DNA from: Bradyrhizobium sp. WSM471
GTDB taxonomy: Bacteria; Pseudomonadota; Alphaproteobacteria; Rhizobiales; Xanthobacteraceae
Assembly (NCBI RefSeq): GCF_000244915.1
Contig: NZ_CM001442.1
Location: 7,018,012 to 7,082,011, forward strand
DNA: 64,000 nucleotides
Reading direction: 5' to 3'
Each line of letters opens with the position of its first letter. Position 1 is the first letter of the stretch. This document shows positions 27,186 to 36,192 of the stretch, one piece after another. The notes under the pieces were generated by a model. It did not search any database. It had not been told where the DNA came from and saw nothing but the letters and a program-made list of their open reading frames with translations. Position numbers and translations under genes: made by a program.

Positions 27186-27264
27186 CACGTGCCGCTTATC
27201 GATTTGAAGTTCCTAAGAGGATCTCGCGGCAGGCACCGTAGGAACTTCAAATCGGCGGCACGTG
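27186..27264. repeat. Palindromic repeat, CACGTGCCGC...GATTTGAAGTTCCT family
   Basis: Arms CACGTGCCGC (27186-27195) plus GATTTGAAGTTCCT and AGGAACTTCAAATC (27240-27253) plus GCGGCACGTG (27255-27264). It sits 13 bp from the ubiA repeat and 3 bp from the stop of the next gene. Confidence 0.88.
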
Positions 27265-27266
27265 TA

Positions 27267-27926
27267 TCATCGGGTCAGGACGTTGCCGTTGAGTGTATCG
27301 AAGGTGCTGCCGCCCTTCTTGCCCGCATTGGCCTCGGGCGCCGAGCCCGAACCCAGCACTTCGCTCAGCGACGGACCGGCCGGACCGCGCGGCTGGTTCT
27401 GCATCTGCTGCGCAACATTGCAGACCTTCGCCGCCATGGTTTCGGTGTTCTTGTGGCCGTCCTTCATCTGCGCGCCGACCTGCGCCGGAATCCCGCACTT
27501 CGAGGCGTTGGCCTCGATGAACTTGATCATCTTGGTCTCAGCGTGGCTGAAATTGCGGATCAGCTTGCAGGCCTCGTCGGGCGGGGCGTGACGGTCGCTC
27601 GCGGCCTTGATCAGCTTGCCGCGCTTTTCGGCATCCTCGCGCAGAGGCATGAAGGCCTTCATGCAGTCCTCGCTGGGACCGGCTTGCGTCGGCGGGGCCG
27701 CGCTGAAGGCGCCGGCGCCACCGACCGGTGCGGCGCCGTTCACGGGAAAGGACGATTGCGGCGCGCCGCCGACAGAGGCGACGGGCGCCGAGCCATTCAC
27801 GGGCGGGAAGGCGGAACTCGTTTGGGCCTGGCTCGGCAGCGGCGCGGGGAAACCCTGCGCATAGGCACCAACGGCGCCCATCGTGACCATGGCGGCAGTG
27901 ATCGGAACCATCAAATGACGGATCAT
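27267..27926 (-). CDS. Exported protein, hypothetical
   Basis: 219 residues from ATG 27926 with a signal peptide ending at AVGAYAQ. A Pro/Ala/Ser-rich linker containing two copies of a PPVNG(S/A)APV motif leads into a helical domain with paired Cys: EDCMKAFMPLREDAEKRGKLIKAASDRHAPPDEACKLIRNFSHAETKMIKFIEANASKCGI in sense, and VCNVAQQMQNQ. The four Cys probably form disulfides in the periplasm. No named family; such proteins are common in Bradyrhizobium. Confidence 0.72.
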   Translation of the reverse strand: MIRHLMVPITAAMVTMGAVGAYAQGFPAPLPSQAQTSSAFPPVNGSAPVASVGGAPQSSFPVNGAAPVGGAGAFSAAPPTQAGPSEDCMKAFMPLREDAEKRGKLIKAASDRHAPPDEACKLIRNFSHAETKMIKFIEANASKCGIPAQVGAQMKDGHKNTETMAAKVCNVAQQMQNQPRGPAGPSLSEVLGSGSAPEANAGKKGGSTFDTLNGNVLTR

Positions 27927-28135
27927 CAAGGCAGTCTCTCCGGCAGGAGCTTGCGGGGTTCGGCGTCTTCCCAATAGAAGCGCAACCAGCGTGCTCGCGA
28001 TTTTACGATTCCCGCCGGCCCTTAACAACCCGTTGAATAGGGCGAGAGCGCGGCGCGCCGACGCACCGTTTTGGCAAAATTTACCCCGAAAGTACTGCTT
28101 TCGGTTAAGAACGGCGGCAAATCGGACCTTTGACA

Positions 28136-28888
28136 ATGCCTTCCTACGATTTCCGCGGCCCCCGCCTGTTCGTTGATGCCCCCCTGGCCCAGGACGGCAG
28201 GGTCGAGCTCGACCGCGACCAGAGCAATTATCTCGGCAATGTACTGCGGCTTACCGCCGGGGCCGAGGTTTTGGCGTTCAACGGCCGCGACGGCGAATGG
28301 CAGGCCGCCATTGAAGGCCGCAAGCGGCCGGACGGCCTCGTCATCCTCCAGCAGACCCGGCCGCAGGACCGGCTGCCCGACCTCGCCTACGTCTTCGCCC
28401 CGCTCAAGCATGCCCGGCTCGACTACATGGTGCAGAAGGCCATCGAGATGGGCGCCGCCAGCCTTCAGCCGGTGCTGACCCGGTTTACCCAGGCTTCCCG
28501 CGTCAATACCGAGCGGATGCGCGCCAATGTCGTCGAGGCGGCCGAGCAATGCGGCATTCTCAGCATCGCCACCGTTGCCGAACCGATGCCGCTGGAGCGC
28601 TTCCTCAGCCAGCGCGCCGTCGGCAGGCTGCTGATCTTCTGCGACGAGGCGGCGGAGCTCGAAAACCCCGTTCGAAGCCTGCAAGGCGCAGGCACGGCGG
28701 AGGGCATCGACGTGCTGATCGGCCCCGAAGGCGGCTTTGCCGAGGAAGAGCGGGCGCTGCTGCTGCGGCAGCCGAAAATCCTGCGGCTGGCGCTGGGACC
28801 CCGGATTATGCGGGCCGACACGGCCGCGGTGGCCGCGCTGGCGCTGGTGCAGGCGGTGCTGGGCGACTGGGGTGGTGAACGCGGCTAA
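28136..28888 (+). CDS. rsmE: 16S rRNA (uracil(1498)-N(3))-methyltransferase RsmE
   Basis: 250 residues. RsmE methylates U1498 of 16S rRNA. It has an N-terminal PUA-like domain (RLFVDAPLAQDGRVELDRDQSNYLGNVLRL in sense) and a SPOUT methyltransferase domain with the knot motifs IGPEGGFAEEERALL and LGPRIMRADTAAVAALALVQ. ATG 28136 (MPSYDFRGPRLFV) fits the family start. Confidence 0.95.
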   Translation: MPSYDFRGPRLFVDAPLAQDGRVELDRDQSNYLGNVLRLTAGAEVLAFNGRDGEWQAAIEGRKRPDGLVILQQTRPQDRLPDLAYVFAPLKHARLDYMVQKAIEMGAASLQPVLTRFTQASRVNTERMRANVVEAAEQCGILSIATVAEPMPLERFLSQRAVGRLLIFCDEAAELENPVRSLQGAGTAEGIDVLIGPEGGFAEEERALLLRQPKILRLALGPRIMRADTAAVAALALVQAVLGDWGGERG

Positions 28889-28970
28889 GGCAATATTTGG
28901 TTGGCCTTCAGCTGCCGATCATCCGAGCAGCCCAAGGCCACCGAACCAGGTAGAGGGCGACCGCACCTTG

Positions 28971-29978
28971 CTATTCGCCTCGTAGCGATCGGTTCAGAGT
29001 CTCGGAAGGCAACTCTCCGAAAGCCTCTCTGTAGCTGGCTGCGAACTCGCTGAGATGCCAGAAACCATGCGCAAGCGCACAGGACTTCACACTCCGGCCT
29101 ACTCGACCGGTGCGCAGTTGCTTGCGCACCGACCAGAGGCGTAAGACTCGGCTATAGCGATGTGGGCTCATGCCGCAGATGGCCCGTGTCGCACTCTGGA
29201 GAGTCCGGACCGACACGCCCGCCTGTTCCGCCAGTTCGGTCGTCTTGTGCCAGATCATCAGATCGCGCCGGATCAGTTTCTCCATATCGGCTACGATCCG
29301 CCGATAATGCTCGGTGGTGGATGACACAGGTCCGCTTGCGACGCTGGACCAGATCGCCGCATCCATCGTGCTGAGCAGTGACTGTTCGACAATCGTTTGC
29401 GAAGCCGGCTCGTTCAGGAAGTCTGGGTCATTTGCTGCGGTTTCAAGCGATATCGAGATCAGACGGCGCAGCGAGGCAAGCACGTCCGGCGCCGGATTCA
29501 GCAAATGGCATCCATCGCCTAATTCAGGCAATGGCTCACGCCCGGATGGGCTGAAGTAGACGACAGCCAGCAGACGCCCCTCCGGCTCATGCACCAGGCA
29601 ATCTGAACCTCCTTTTAGAATGATGACAGAGCCGCCGATCGCATGCCCGTTGATGCGGGCAGAGGTCACGTGATCCATCGGGACCACCACTGCGGCAGCA
29701 TTGGTGAGCTGATAGCCGCGAATGATGCGGGGGAAGGTTTTCAACAGCGACAGGGTCAGGGTCGGCAAGGTGAGCCGGGCACGCATGATCGCGGTCGCCC
29801 CGGCCGACAACGGCATGCTCGATGCGCCGGCGTATTTCTCGGTCTCGCCGAAATGATCAATGTCATACGATTTGAGCTCGAGCGCCGAGGACGGCTTGAG
29901 ATCCTGGAACGACATCAAGCGATCCGCCGCACTCTTTTGCATTCCCTCGCGAGCAGGGACTAGACGGCTTTGATCCAT
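28971..29978 (-). CDS. AraC-family transcriptional regulator
   Basis: About 335 residues from ATG 29978 (MDQSRLVPAREGMQKSAADRL). The C-terminal ~100 residues are the AraC double helix-turn-helix: ELAEQAGVSVRTLQSATRAICGMSPHRYSRVLRL and then VKSCALAHGFWHLSEFAASYREAFGELPSETL. The N-terminal ~220 residues match no domain I can name and resemble the cupin-like ligand domains of the family. No adjacent co-directional target. An upstream start at 30089 is open but less likely. Confidence 0.85.
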   Translation of the reverse strand: MDQSRLVPAREGMQKSAADRLMSFQDLKPSSALELKSYDIDHFGETEKYAGASSMPLSAGATAIMRARLTLPTLTLSLLKTFPRIIRGYQLTNAAAVVVPMDHVTSARINGHAIGGSVIILKGGSDCLVHEPEGRLLAVVYFSPSGREPLPELGDGCHLLNPAPDVLASLRRLISISLETAANDPDFLNEPASQTIVEQSLLSTMDAAIWSSVASGPVSSTTEHYRRIVADMEKLIRRDLMIWHKTTELAEQAGVSVRTLQSATRAICGMSPHRYSRVLRLWSVRKQLRTGRVGRSVKSCALAHGFWHLSEFAASYREAFGELPSETLNRSLRGE

Positions 29979-30647
29979 GTTCTGCTGCTTACCTAGGCTT
30001 CTTCTTGGAAACGGCGACTTAGGGCCACGCAAATCATTCGGCTCGTTGACGCCGGCGCGCCGCAGGTCGCGCGGCATTGAGAGTGGCATGAACGATCAGA
30101 AGGTCGAGCGGATCGAATTCGTCGTAGTGCCGGAACGTCTTGCAGATCGAAATCAGCGGCCAGCGCGTGTCACGAGACCGAACGGATAACATCTGTTGCG
30201 TTGCGTATGAATCGGAAACCAACTTTCGCATTGTAAACGAAGGTTCCGCGAACGGATCGTCCCCCTACCCAAATTGAGTATGCGACCTGTGGAGCGTTCT
30301 CAAACGGGCCGAGCAGCTCGCGGATGAGTTGCGGAGGAGGCGGCCGAGCTTTCCGCCCCAGGCGACCCATGGAAGCGCCCCGGAGACGTCCCTGCCCCGA
30401 AATGAATGAGGGTGAGGCCTCCCTGTCCATCTGGGTCGATGCAGCGGGATAATAAGGTATTATATTACCTGAGTTGGCGCGAGACCTAATTTAAGCTTCG
30501 CCTCCTGTGATGACTGCGCGTCGCTCCGACACTGTTAAGCGATTGATCCTTTGGAGGTCGAAACCGCTTTCGGGCCATGCTAAGGCCTGCGGCAATTCGC
30601 TTCCCTTGCTTGCCCTGCCCGGTTCCACCGGGATGATGGACCCCGAG
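29979..30647. other. 669-bp intergenic region, AraC gene to hisZ
   Basis: Divergent region holding the AraC and hisZ promoters. Near 30440-30490 it becomes AT-rich (GATAATAAGGTATTATATTACCT). On the minus strand at 30034-30190 a short frame reads WPLISICKTFRHYDEFDPLDLLIVHATLNA, which looks like the start of a real protein but then ends in random sequence, so a gene fragment is possible. Nothing else is supported. Confidence 0.5.
30034..30231 (-). pseudogene. Possible fragment of a regulatory protein gene
   Basis: 65-residue frame in which the middle (RDTRWPLISICKTFRHYDEFDPLDLLIVHATLNA in sense) has a protein-like composition, while the C-terminus (AARPAARRRQRAE) looks like frame noise. It may be the N-terminal end of a broken gene. 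Weak evidence, from composition only. Confidence 0.25.
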
Positions 30648-31799
30648 ATGACTCCGACTGCCACCTCAAATGCTGCCGGCTCCGCCGCCTGGGCGGACAC
30701 GCTGCTGCTGTCGTTCGCGCAGGCCGGCTATGTCAGGGCCGAGCCTGCCATCCTGCAGCCGGCCGAACCGTTCCTTGATCTCTCCGGCGAGGACATCCGC
30801 AAGAGCCTGTACCTGACCACGGACCTCTCCGGCGAGGAGCTCTGCCTGCGCCCGGATCTGACCATTCCGGTGGCCCGCGATTACCTCAGCTCTGGCCGTG
30901 CCGGGCAGCCGGCCGGGTTCAGTTATCTCGGTCCGGTGTTCCGCTACCGCAACGGCCAGAGCAGCGAATTCCTGCAGGCCGGCATCGAATCGTTCGGCCG
31001 CCAGGACCGCGCCGCGGCCGATGCCGAGATGCTGGCACTGGCGCTGGAGGCGACCGCCGCCTTCGGGGTCCGCGACGTCGAGATCCGCACCGGCGACGTG
31101 GCGCTGTTCAACGCGCTGCTCGACGCGCTCGACCTCTATCCAGTCTGGCGCCGCCGCCTGGTCAAGGATTTCAACCGCAAGATCAGCCTAGAGCAGGATC
31201 TGGAGCGGCTGGCAGCCGCGACCACCGCGACCCGCAGCGAATATGAGGGCGTGCTTGCGGCGCTCGCCGGCTCCGACCGCAAGGCGGCGCTCGCTTTCGT
31301 TACCGATCTGATGTCGATCGCCGGCACCACCAATGTCGGCGGCCGCACCACCGCCGAGATTGCCGACCGCTTCCTCGAGCAGTCGACGCTGAAGGGCGGC
31401 GCGCTGCCGCGCGAGGCCATCGCCGTGCTCAAGCGTTTCCTGTCGATATCGGGTAACCCCGATGACGCCGTCGCCGAGCTGCGCGCGCTCACCAATGACG
31501 CGAAGCTCGACCTCAGTGCTGCGGTCGACCAGTTCGAAAGCCGGGTCGGCTTCATGGCGGCGCGCGGCATCGATGTGAAGGCGACGCGCTTTTCGACCGC
31601 GTTCGGACGCGGGCTCGACTACTACACCGGCTTCGAATTCGAGCTGCATCATCGCGGCAACGGCGCCGAGCCGCTGGTTGCCGGCGGCCGCTATGACGGG
31701 CTGATGACCCAGCTTGGATCGGCCGAGCCGATTCCCGCGGTCGGTTTTTCGGTCTGGGTGGATGCGCTGACCCGGATCGGCCGCAAGGTGGGAGCTTAA
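30648..31799 (+). CDS. hisZ: ATP phosphoribosyltransferase regulatory subunit HisZ
   Basis: 383 residues, related to the catalytic core of histidyl-tRNA synthetase but without the anticodon domain. Visible: YVRAEPAILQPAEPFLDLSGEDIRKSLYLTTDLSGEELCLRPDLTIPVARDYL in sense (motif 2 region), GPVFRYRNGQSSEFLQAGIE, and ATRFSTAFGRGLDYYTGFEFE (the RGLDYY segment). It activates HisG in the first step of histidine synthesis. The stop is 3 nt before hisG. Start 30648 (MTPTATSNAAGS) was chosen; the upstream frame to 30507 is untypical. Confidence 0.93.
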   Translation: MTPTATSNAAGSAAWADTLLLSFAQAGYVRAEPAILQPAEPFLDLSGEDIRKSLYLTTDLSGEELCLRPDLTIPVARDYLSSGRAGQPAGFSYLGPVFRYRNGQSSEFLQAGIESFGRQDRAAADAEMLALALEATAAFGVRDVEIRTGDVALFNALLDALDLYPVWRRRLVKDFNRKISLEQDLERLAAATTATRSEYEGVLAALAGSDRKAALAFVTDLMSIAGTTNVGGRTTAEIADRFLEQSTLKGGALPREAIAVLKRFLSISGNPDDAVAELRALTNDAKLDLSAAVDQFESRVGFMAARGIDVKATRFSTAFGRGLDYYTGFEFELHHRGNGAEPLVAGGRYDGLMTQLGSAEPIPAVGFSVWVDALTRIGRKVGA

Positions 31800-31802
31800 G
31801 TC

Positions 31803-32780
31803 ATGAGCGCGCCATTCGTTCTGGCCGTTCCCTCCAAGGGCCGCCTGCAGGAAAACACCGAGGCCTTCTTCGCCCGCGCCGGGCTCAAGCTGGCGAAGGC
31901 GGGCGGCGCCCGCGACTATCGCGGCACGCTCGCGGGCCTCGACAATGTCGAGGTCGCCTATCTCTCGGCGAGCGAGATCGCCTCGCAACTGTCCCGCGGC
32001 TCGGCGCATCTCGGCGTCACCGGCGAGGATCTGGTGCGCGAGACCATCGCGGACGCCGACAAGCGCGTCTCCCTGATCGAAGGCCTCGGCTTCGGCTATG
32101 CCGACGTCGTCGTCGCGGTGCCGCAGGCGTGGATCGACGTCCGCACCATGGCCGACCTCGACGATGTCACCACCGGCTTCCGCGAGCAGCATCACATGCG
32201 GATGCGGGTCGCGACCAAGTTCATCAATCTCACCCGCGCCTTCTTCCAGAGCCAGGGCATCACCGATTACCGCATCGTCGAAAGCACGGGCGCGACCGAA
32301 GGCGCACCGGCCGCCGGCAGTGCAGAGTTGATCGTCGACATCACCACGACCGGCGCGACGCTCGCCGCCAACGGATTGCGGGTGCTCGACGACGGCGTGA
32401 TCCTGCGCAGCCAGGCCAATCTGGTCGCCTCAAGGGACGCCGATTGGTCGCCGCAAGCGCGGGAGACCGCGCGAATCATCCTCGATCACATCGCGGCGCG
32501 GGCGCGGGCCAACAAATACCGGGAAGTCCGCACCCGCTTCCGCCAGTGCGACGCGGCCATGCTCACCGAGGCCCACGAGCGCTTCGGCGTCGAAGCCCCG
32601 TTCGGCGGGCCGACCTCGTCAGGCATGCTCACGCTGCACTGCCCGCCGGGCCAGCTCTATGCACTCGCGAGCTTCCTGCGCGGGCATGGCGCCGAGACCG
32701 TCTCGGTGGTTTCGCTGGATTACGTGTTCGACCGGGAGAACCCGCTGTTCGCCAGGCTCGAGGCGTTCCTGCGGCAGTGA
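31803..32780 (+). CDS. hisG: ATP phosphoribosyltransferase HisG
   Basis: 325 residues. HisG condenses ATP with PRPP, committing to histidine. Motifs: [79 protein letters not shown] in sense (PRPP loop). Downstream of hisZ by 3 nt, so coupled. It is longer than the ~230-residue HisG usually found with HisZ; the extra ~90 C-terminal residues end in [28 protein letters not shown]. This length with HisZ is notable. Confidence 0.95.
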   Translation: MSAPFVLAVPSKGRLQENTEAFFARAGLKLAKAGGARDYRGTLAGLDNVEVAYLSASEIASQLSRGSAHLGVTGEDLVRETIADADKRVSLIEGLGFGYADVVVAVPQAWIDVRTMADLDDVTTGFREQHHMRMRVATKFINLTRAFFQSQGITDYRIVESTGATEGAPAAGSAELIVDITTTGATLAANGLRVLDDGVILRSQANLVASRDADWSPQARETARIILDHIAARARANKYREVRTRFRQCDAAMLTEAHERFGVEAPFGGPTSSGMLTLHCPPGQLYALASFLRGHGAETVSVVSLDYVFDRENPLFARLEAFLRQ

Positions 32781-32919
32781 GCCCAAAGCTTGTTGAGCAA
32801 TTCCGTTCAGCGTAGCGACAGCAAACGGCAGCTACCATATGCTGTTGAGATGACCTTGCAAGAAAACCTGATCGCCTCTGGAACCTTGATCGATGACGCT
32901 GGGCTCTGACGTTTCCGGC

Positions 32920-33984
32920 ATGACGACCACCGCGGCAAGCGCCGCCGCGAAGGGACTGTCGATTGTCGTCCCGCTCTACAACGAAGCGGCCGGTCTCGCC
33001 GCCTTGCACCAGCGCATCTGCGATCTCGCAAAGACCTTGCGGCAGCGCTATCGCTTGGCTTGCGAGATCGTCTATGTCGACGACGGCAGTGCGGACGCGA
33101 CGCTGTCGATCGCCCGCTCACTGCCGGCCGACGCGGTCGACGTCCAGGTGGTGTCGCTGTCGCGTAATTTCGGCAAGGAGGCCGCGCTGATGGCCGGCCT
33201 CGACCATGCCAAGCTCGGCGCGGTGCTATTCATGGACGGCGACGGCCAGCATCCGCCGTCGCTGGTCGAGCGACTGGTGCGGCACTGGATCGAGGACGGC
33301 TACGACGTCGTCTATACTGCCAAGGCGCATCGCGACAACGAACCGTTCCTGCGGCGGCTTGCCGGCCGCGGCTTCTATGCGCTGATCAATTGGGGCGCAC
33401 GCCAGAAGATTCCCGAAGACGCCGGCGACTTCCGCCTGCTGTCGCCGCGCGCGGTCGCAGCGCTGAGGCAGTTGCCGGAGCGCAACCGCTTCTTCAAGGG
33501 CCTCGCGAGCTGGATCGGCTTCCGCCAGATCCGCGTCGATTACGAGCCCGCGCCGCGCACCCATGGCGTGACGACCTTCAGCGCCGCGCGTCTGCTTGGT
33601 CTTTCGATCGAAGGCGTCACCTCGTTCTCGGTGGCCCCGCTGCGCTTCGCCAGCCTGCTCGGCGTGATCCTCGCAGGCGGAGCGTTCCTGTTCGGTCTGT
33701 CGATCCTGTGGGAGGTCTTGACCACCGGCAAGCAGGTGCCCGGCTATCCCTCACTCGTGATCGGCCTGATGACGATCGGCGGCGTGCAGCTCATCATGAT
33801 CGGCATCGTCGGCGAATATATCGGCAAGATCCTGTCCGAGCTGAAGGCGCGGCCGATCTACTTCGTCGCCGAGCACAGTGAAAAGCATTTCGAGACCGAC
33901 AAGGCCCAGGATGCTTCAAGCCAGGACGCTTCAAGCCAGGACGCTTCAAGCCTGGACGCCTCGAAGAGGACGGCGGCCGAATGA
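32920..33984 (+). CDS. Family 2 glycosyltransferase with C-terminal membrane helices (GtrB/ArnC-like)
   Basis: About 354 residues. GT-A fold with SIVVPLYNEAAGLAALHQR, EIVYVDDGSADATL, SLSRNFGKEAALMAGLDHA, LFMDGDGQHPP (DxD-type metal site) and an RxxFFKGL-like ERNRFFKGLASWIGFRQ, then two hydrophobic helices (FASLLGVILAGGAFLFGLSILW; MTIGGVQLIMIGIVGEYIG). This layout is that of polyprenyl-phosphate glycosyltransferases. The next gene, a deacetylase, overlaps it by ATGA. The C-terminus carries a tandem repeat (33907-33966). ATG 32920 chosen over 32893. Confidence 0.9.
   Translation: MTTTAASAAAKGLSIVVPLYNEAAGLAALHQRICDLAKTLRQRYRLACEIVYVDDGSADATLSIARSLPADAVDVQVVSLSRNFGKEAALMAGLDHAKLGAVLFMDGDGQHPPSLVERLVRHWIEDGYDVVYTAKAHRDNEPFLRRLAGRGFYALINWGARQKIPEDAGDFRLLSPRAVAALRQLPERNRFFKGLASWIGFRQIRVDYEPAPRTHGVTTFSAARLLGLSIEGVTSFSVAPLRFASLLGVILAGGAFLFGLSILWEVLTTGKQVPGYPSLVIGLMTIGGVQLIMIGIVGEYIGKILSELKARPIYFVAEHSEKHFETDKAQDASSQDASSQDASSLDASKRTAAE
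33907..33966 (+). repeat. 15-bp tandem repeat, four copies, coding
   Basis: Units CAGGA(T/C)GCTTCAAGC x3 and a degenerate fourth (CTGGACGCCTCGAAG) encode the tail QDASSQDASSQDASSLDAS. The unit length is a multiple of three, so copy-number change keeps the frame. Confidence 0.85.
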
Positions 33985-34826
33985 GCGCGGCCGCGCCGCC
34001 GCGGCGGATCTGGCTCTGCGCCGACGATTACGGCATCAGCCCGGGCGTCAATCGCGCCATCCGCGACCTGATCGAACGCGGCCGTCTCAACGCCACCTCG
34101 GTGATGATGGTGGGACCTGCGGTCGAGCGCAGCGAGATCGAGGCGCTCCAGACGGCGGCGCAAGCGAGCCCGCGCTGCGCGATCGGATTGCACGTGACGT
34201 TGTCGGCACCGTTCCGGCCGCTCACCATGCATTTCCGCCCGCTCGACGGCGACATGTTTCTCCCGTTTTCGAAGCTGCTGCGCGCGGGTCTTGCGCGAAG
34301 GCTCGACCGCGAGTTCTTTCGCAACGAGGTCAAGGCGCAGCTGGCAGCCTTCGCGAAAGCGTTCGGACGCGCGCCTGACTTCGTCGACGGTCATCAGCAT
34401 GTGCAGCTCTACCCGCAGGTGCGCGACGGCTTTGTCGACGCAGTCGCCGAAGTCGCGCCAAAAGCCTGGGTGCGCCAGGGCGGCCGCGACCTGCCGCTGA
34501 TGCAGCGGCTGGCCTCACCGAAAGCCATGGTGCTCGATATCCTCAGCGCGCAATTCCGCCGACGCGCCGGCAGCGCGGGCCTCCGCTTCAATCCCGGTTT
34601 CGCCGGCGCCTATGATTTCACGCAGGCGGCCGATTTCGGCGCGCTGATGCGGCAATTCCTCGAAGGCCTGCCGGATGGCGGCCTCATCATGTGCCATCCC
34701 GGCTTCGTCGACGACATCCTCACCGGGCTCGACCCGATGACGGATGTCCGCGAACGCGAGCACGCCTATCTCGCCGGCGATGCCTTCGCGCGCCTGCTGA
34801 CGGACAACGGCGTCACGCTGGGATGA
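33981..34826 (+). CDS. ChbG/HpnK family deacetylase (YdjC-like)
   Basis: 281 residues. The family removes acetyl groups from N-acetyl sugars by metal-dependent chemistry. Metal and catalytic signatures are visible: WLCADDYGISPGVNRAI (DD), HVTLSAPFRP and FVDGHQHVQLYPQVRDGF, and CHPGFVDDIL. The immediate glycosyltransferase neighbour (4-nt overlap) suggests a deacetylation step on a membrane-bound glycolipid. HpnK acts in hopanoid-linked glucosamine synthesis, but no other hopanoid gene is seen here, so the exact role is inferred. Confidence 0.9.
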   Translation: MSAAAPPRRIWLCADDYGISPGVNRAIRDLIERGRLNATSVMMVGPAVERSEIEALQTAAQASPRCAIGLHVTLSAPFRPLTMHFRPLDGDMFLPFSKLLRAGLARRLDREFFRNEVKAQLAAFAKAFGRAPDFVDGHQHVQLYPQVRDGFVDAVAEVAPKAWVRQGGRDLPLMQRLASPKAMVLDILSAQFRRRAGSAGLRFNPGFAGAYDFTQAADFGALMRQFLEGLPDGGLIMCHPGFVDDILTGLDPMTDVREREHAYLAGDAFARLLTDNGVTLG

Positions 34827-34961
34827 AACCGGCGAAGTTTGCGAGAACGCCGCCGGCGAGGCAGCTTGTCGCATACCGAAATTTAATCCAGCCGGCACTG
34901 TTGGGGCCACAATGGAACCCTACATCTGCCTCGCGCTTGTTTTGCGCGAGGGAGACTGACC

Positions 34962-35783
34962 ATGACGCCGCAGGAACGCCAACTCGTCGACGAGCTTTTC
35001 GACCGGCTTTCGAAACTGGAAAATGCACCGCGCGATCCCGACGCGATCGCCGCGATCTCCGACGGCCTGCGCAAGGCGCCCGGCGCGATCTATGCGCTGG
35101 TGCAGACCGTGCTGTTGCAGGACGAGGCGCTGAAGCGTGCTCACAATCGCATCCAGGAGCTGGAGGCGGCGCAGGCGCCCGAGCAGGCGCAGTCCGGCGG
35201 TTTCCTGGACACCATGCGCGACACGCTGTTCGGCGGGGCCCCGTCGCGCGGCTCGGTTCCGAACGTGCCGCCGCGTGATTCGCGGCCGGTGTGGAACAGC
35301 GGCCAGGCGATGCAGCAGACCCAGCCCGGTTACGGCCAGCCGCCTTATGGGCAGGCATACGGTCAGGGCCCAGGCCAGGGCTATGGCGCGCCGCCGCCGG
35401 TCGGCGGTGGAGGCGGCTCGTTCCTCGGCACGGCGGCGGCAGCCGCGGCCGGCGTCGTCGGCGGCTCGCTGCTGCTCTCCAGCATTCGCGGCATGATGGG
35501 CGGATCGCATCAGCAGGCCTTCGGCGACACCAATGCTCTGGGCGATCGCAGCGCTGGTGGAGGTCCCTGGAGCGGCAGCGATCAGTCCGGCGGCTCGCTC
35601 GCGCGCGATGCCGGCCTCGACGACATCGGCTCGAACCGCGACCGTGGTGATGCGTCCCGGCAGGGCTTCGCCGACCACGCTTCGAACGACGACCAGAATT
35701 ACAGCGATCAGAACGACAATGGCGACTTCGCCGACGACAGCGACTTCGGCGGCGGAGATGATGGCGGCAGCGATTACGCCTGA
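34962..35783 (+). CDS. DUF2076 domain protein
   Basis: 273 residues. The start MTPQERQLVDELFDRLSKLENAPRDPDAIAAI, with YALVQTVLLQDEALKRAHNRIQELEA, is the DUF2076 N-terminal domain. A Gly/Tyr/Pro-rich middle, a short hydrophobic region (FLGTAAAAAAGVVGGSLLLSSIRGMM) and a very acidic Asp-rich tail follow. Probably an envelope-associated protein. No function is established. A GC hairpin with T-tract follows its stop. Confidence 0.85.
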   Translation: MTPQERQLVDELFDRLSKLENAPRDPDAIAAISDGLRKAPGAIYALVQTVLLQDEALKRAHNRIQELEAAQAPEQAQSGGFLDTMRDTLFGGAPSRGSVPNVPPRDSRPVWNSGQAMQQTQPGYGQPPYGQAYGQGPGQGYGAPPPVGGGGGSFLGTAAAAAAGVVGGSLLLSSIRGMMGGSHQQAFGDTNALGDRSAGGGPWSGSDQSGGSLARDAGLDDIGSNRDRGDASRQGFADHASNDDQNYSDQNDNGDFADDSDFGGGDDGGSDYA

Positions 35784-35810
35784 CGCTTCTTATTCTTGCT
35801 CCAAAGCGAA

Positions 35811-35837
35811 ACGGCCGCCCATCGAGCGGCCGTCTTG
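35811..35837 (+). terminator. Rho-independent terminator (convergent)
   Basis: ACGGCCGC (35811-35818)...GCGGCCGT (35825-35832) then CTTGTTT. Between convergent DUF2076 and a small exported protein gene; may serve both. Confidence 0.75.
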
Positions 35838-35856
35838 TTTCAAAGGGTAATTGAGG

Positions 35857-36078
35857 TCAGCCGCCCCAGTGCTGGCTTTGGTAAGGATCGCTGTATCCGC
35901 CCGATGACGAGTACGGGGCCGCGTAGGGAACATAGGCAAAGCCCGCAGCCGCACGCGGCGTGACATGGGGGGCGAAACTTTGTGTGGCAGGCGCGACATG
36001 CCGCTTATGATTTGCCGTCCCGGCACTGGCCGAGGCGGTCAGGGCGACAAGGATACCCAACGCCAAGATCGTACGCAT
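35857..36078 (-). CDS. Small exported protein, hypothetical
   Basis: 73 residues from ATG 36078. Signal peptide MRTILALGILVALTASASA, then a His/Pro/Tyr/Ser-rich tail (PYAAPYSSSGGYSDPYQSQHWGG). Typical of a family of small Bradyrhizobium exported proteins. No function known. Confidence 0.65.
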   Translation of the reverse strand: MRTILALGILVALTASASAGTANHKRHVAPATQSFAPHVTPRAAAGFAYVPYAAPYSSSGGYSDPYQSQHWGG

Positions 36079-36192
36079 CGCAATTGCTCCTATTGATTTG
36101 CCATGCGTAGCTAGGCTTCGGCCCTTGCCGCACCAGTCCGCCATCCCTTCACGATCGTTCACTTCCCCGGCATCAAAGCATGCCGTCAGGTC

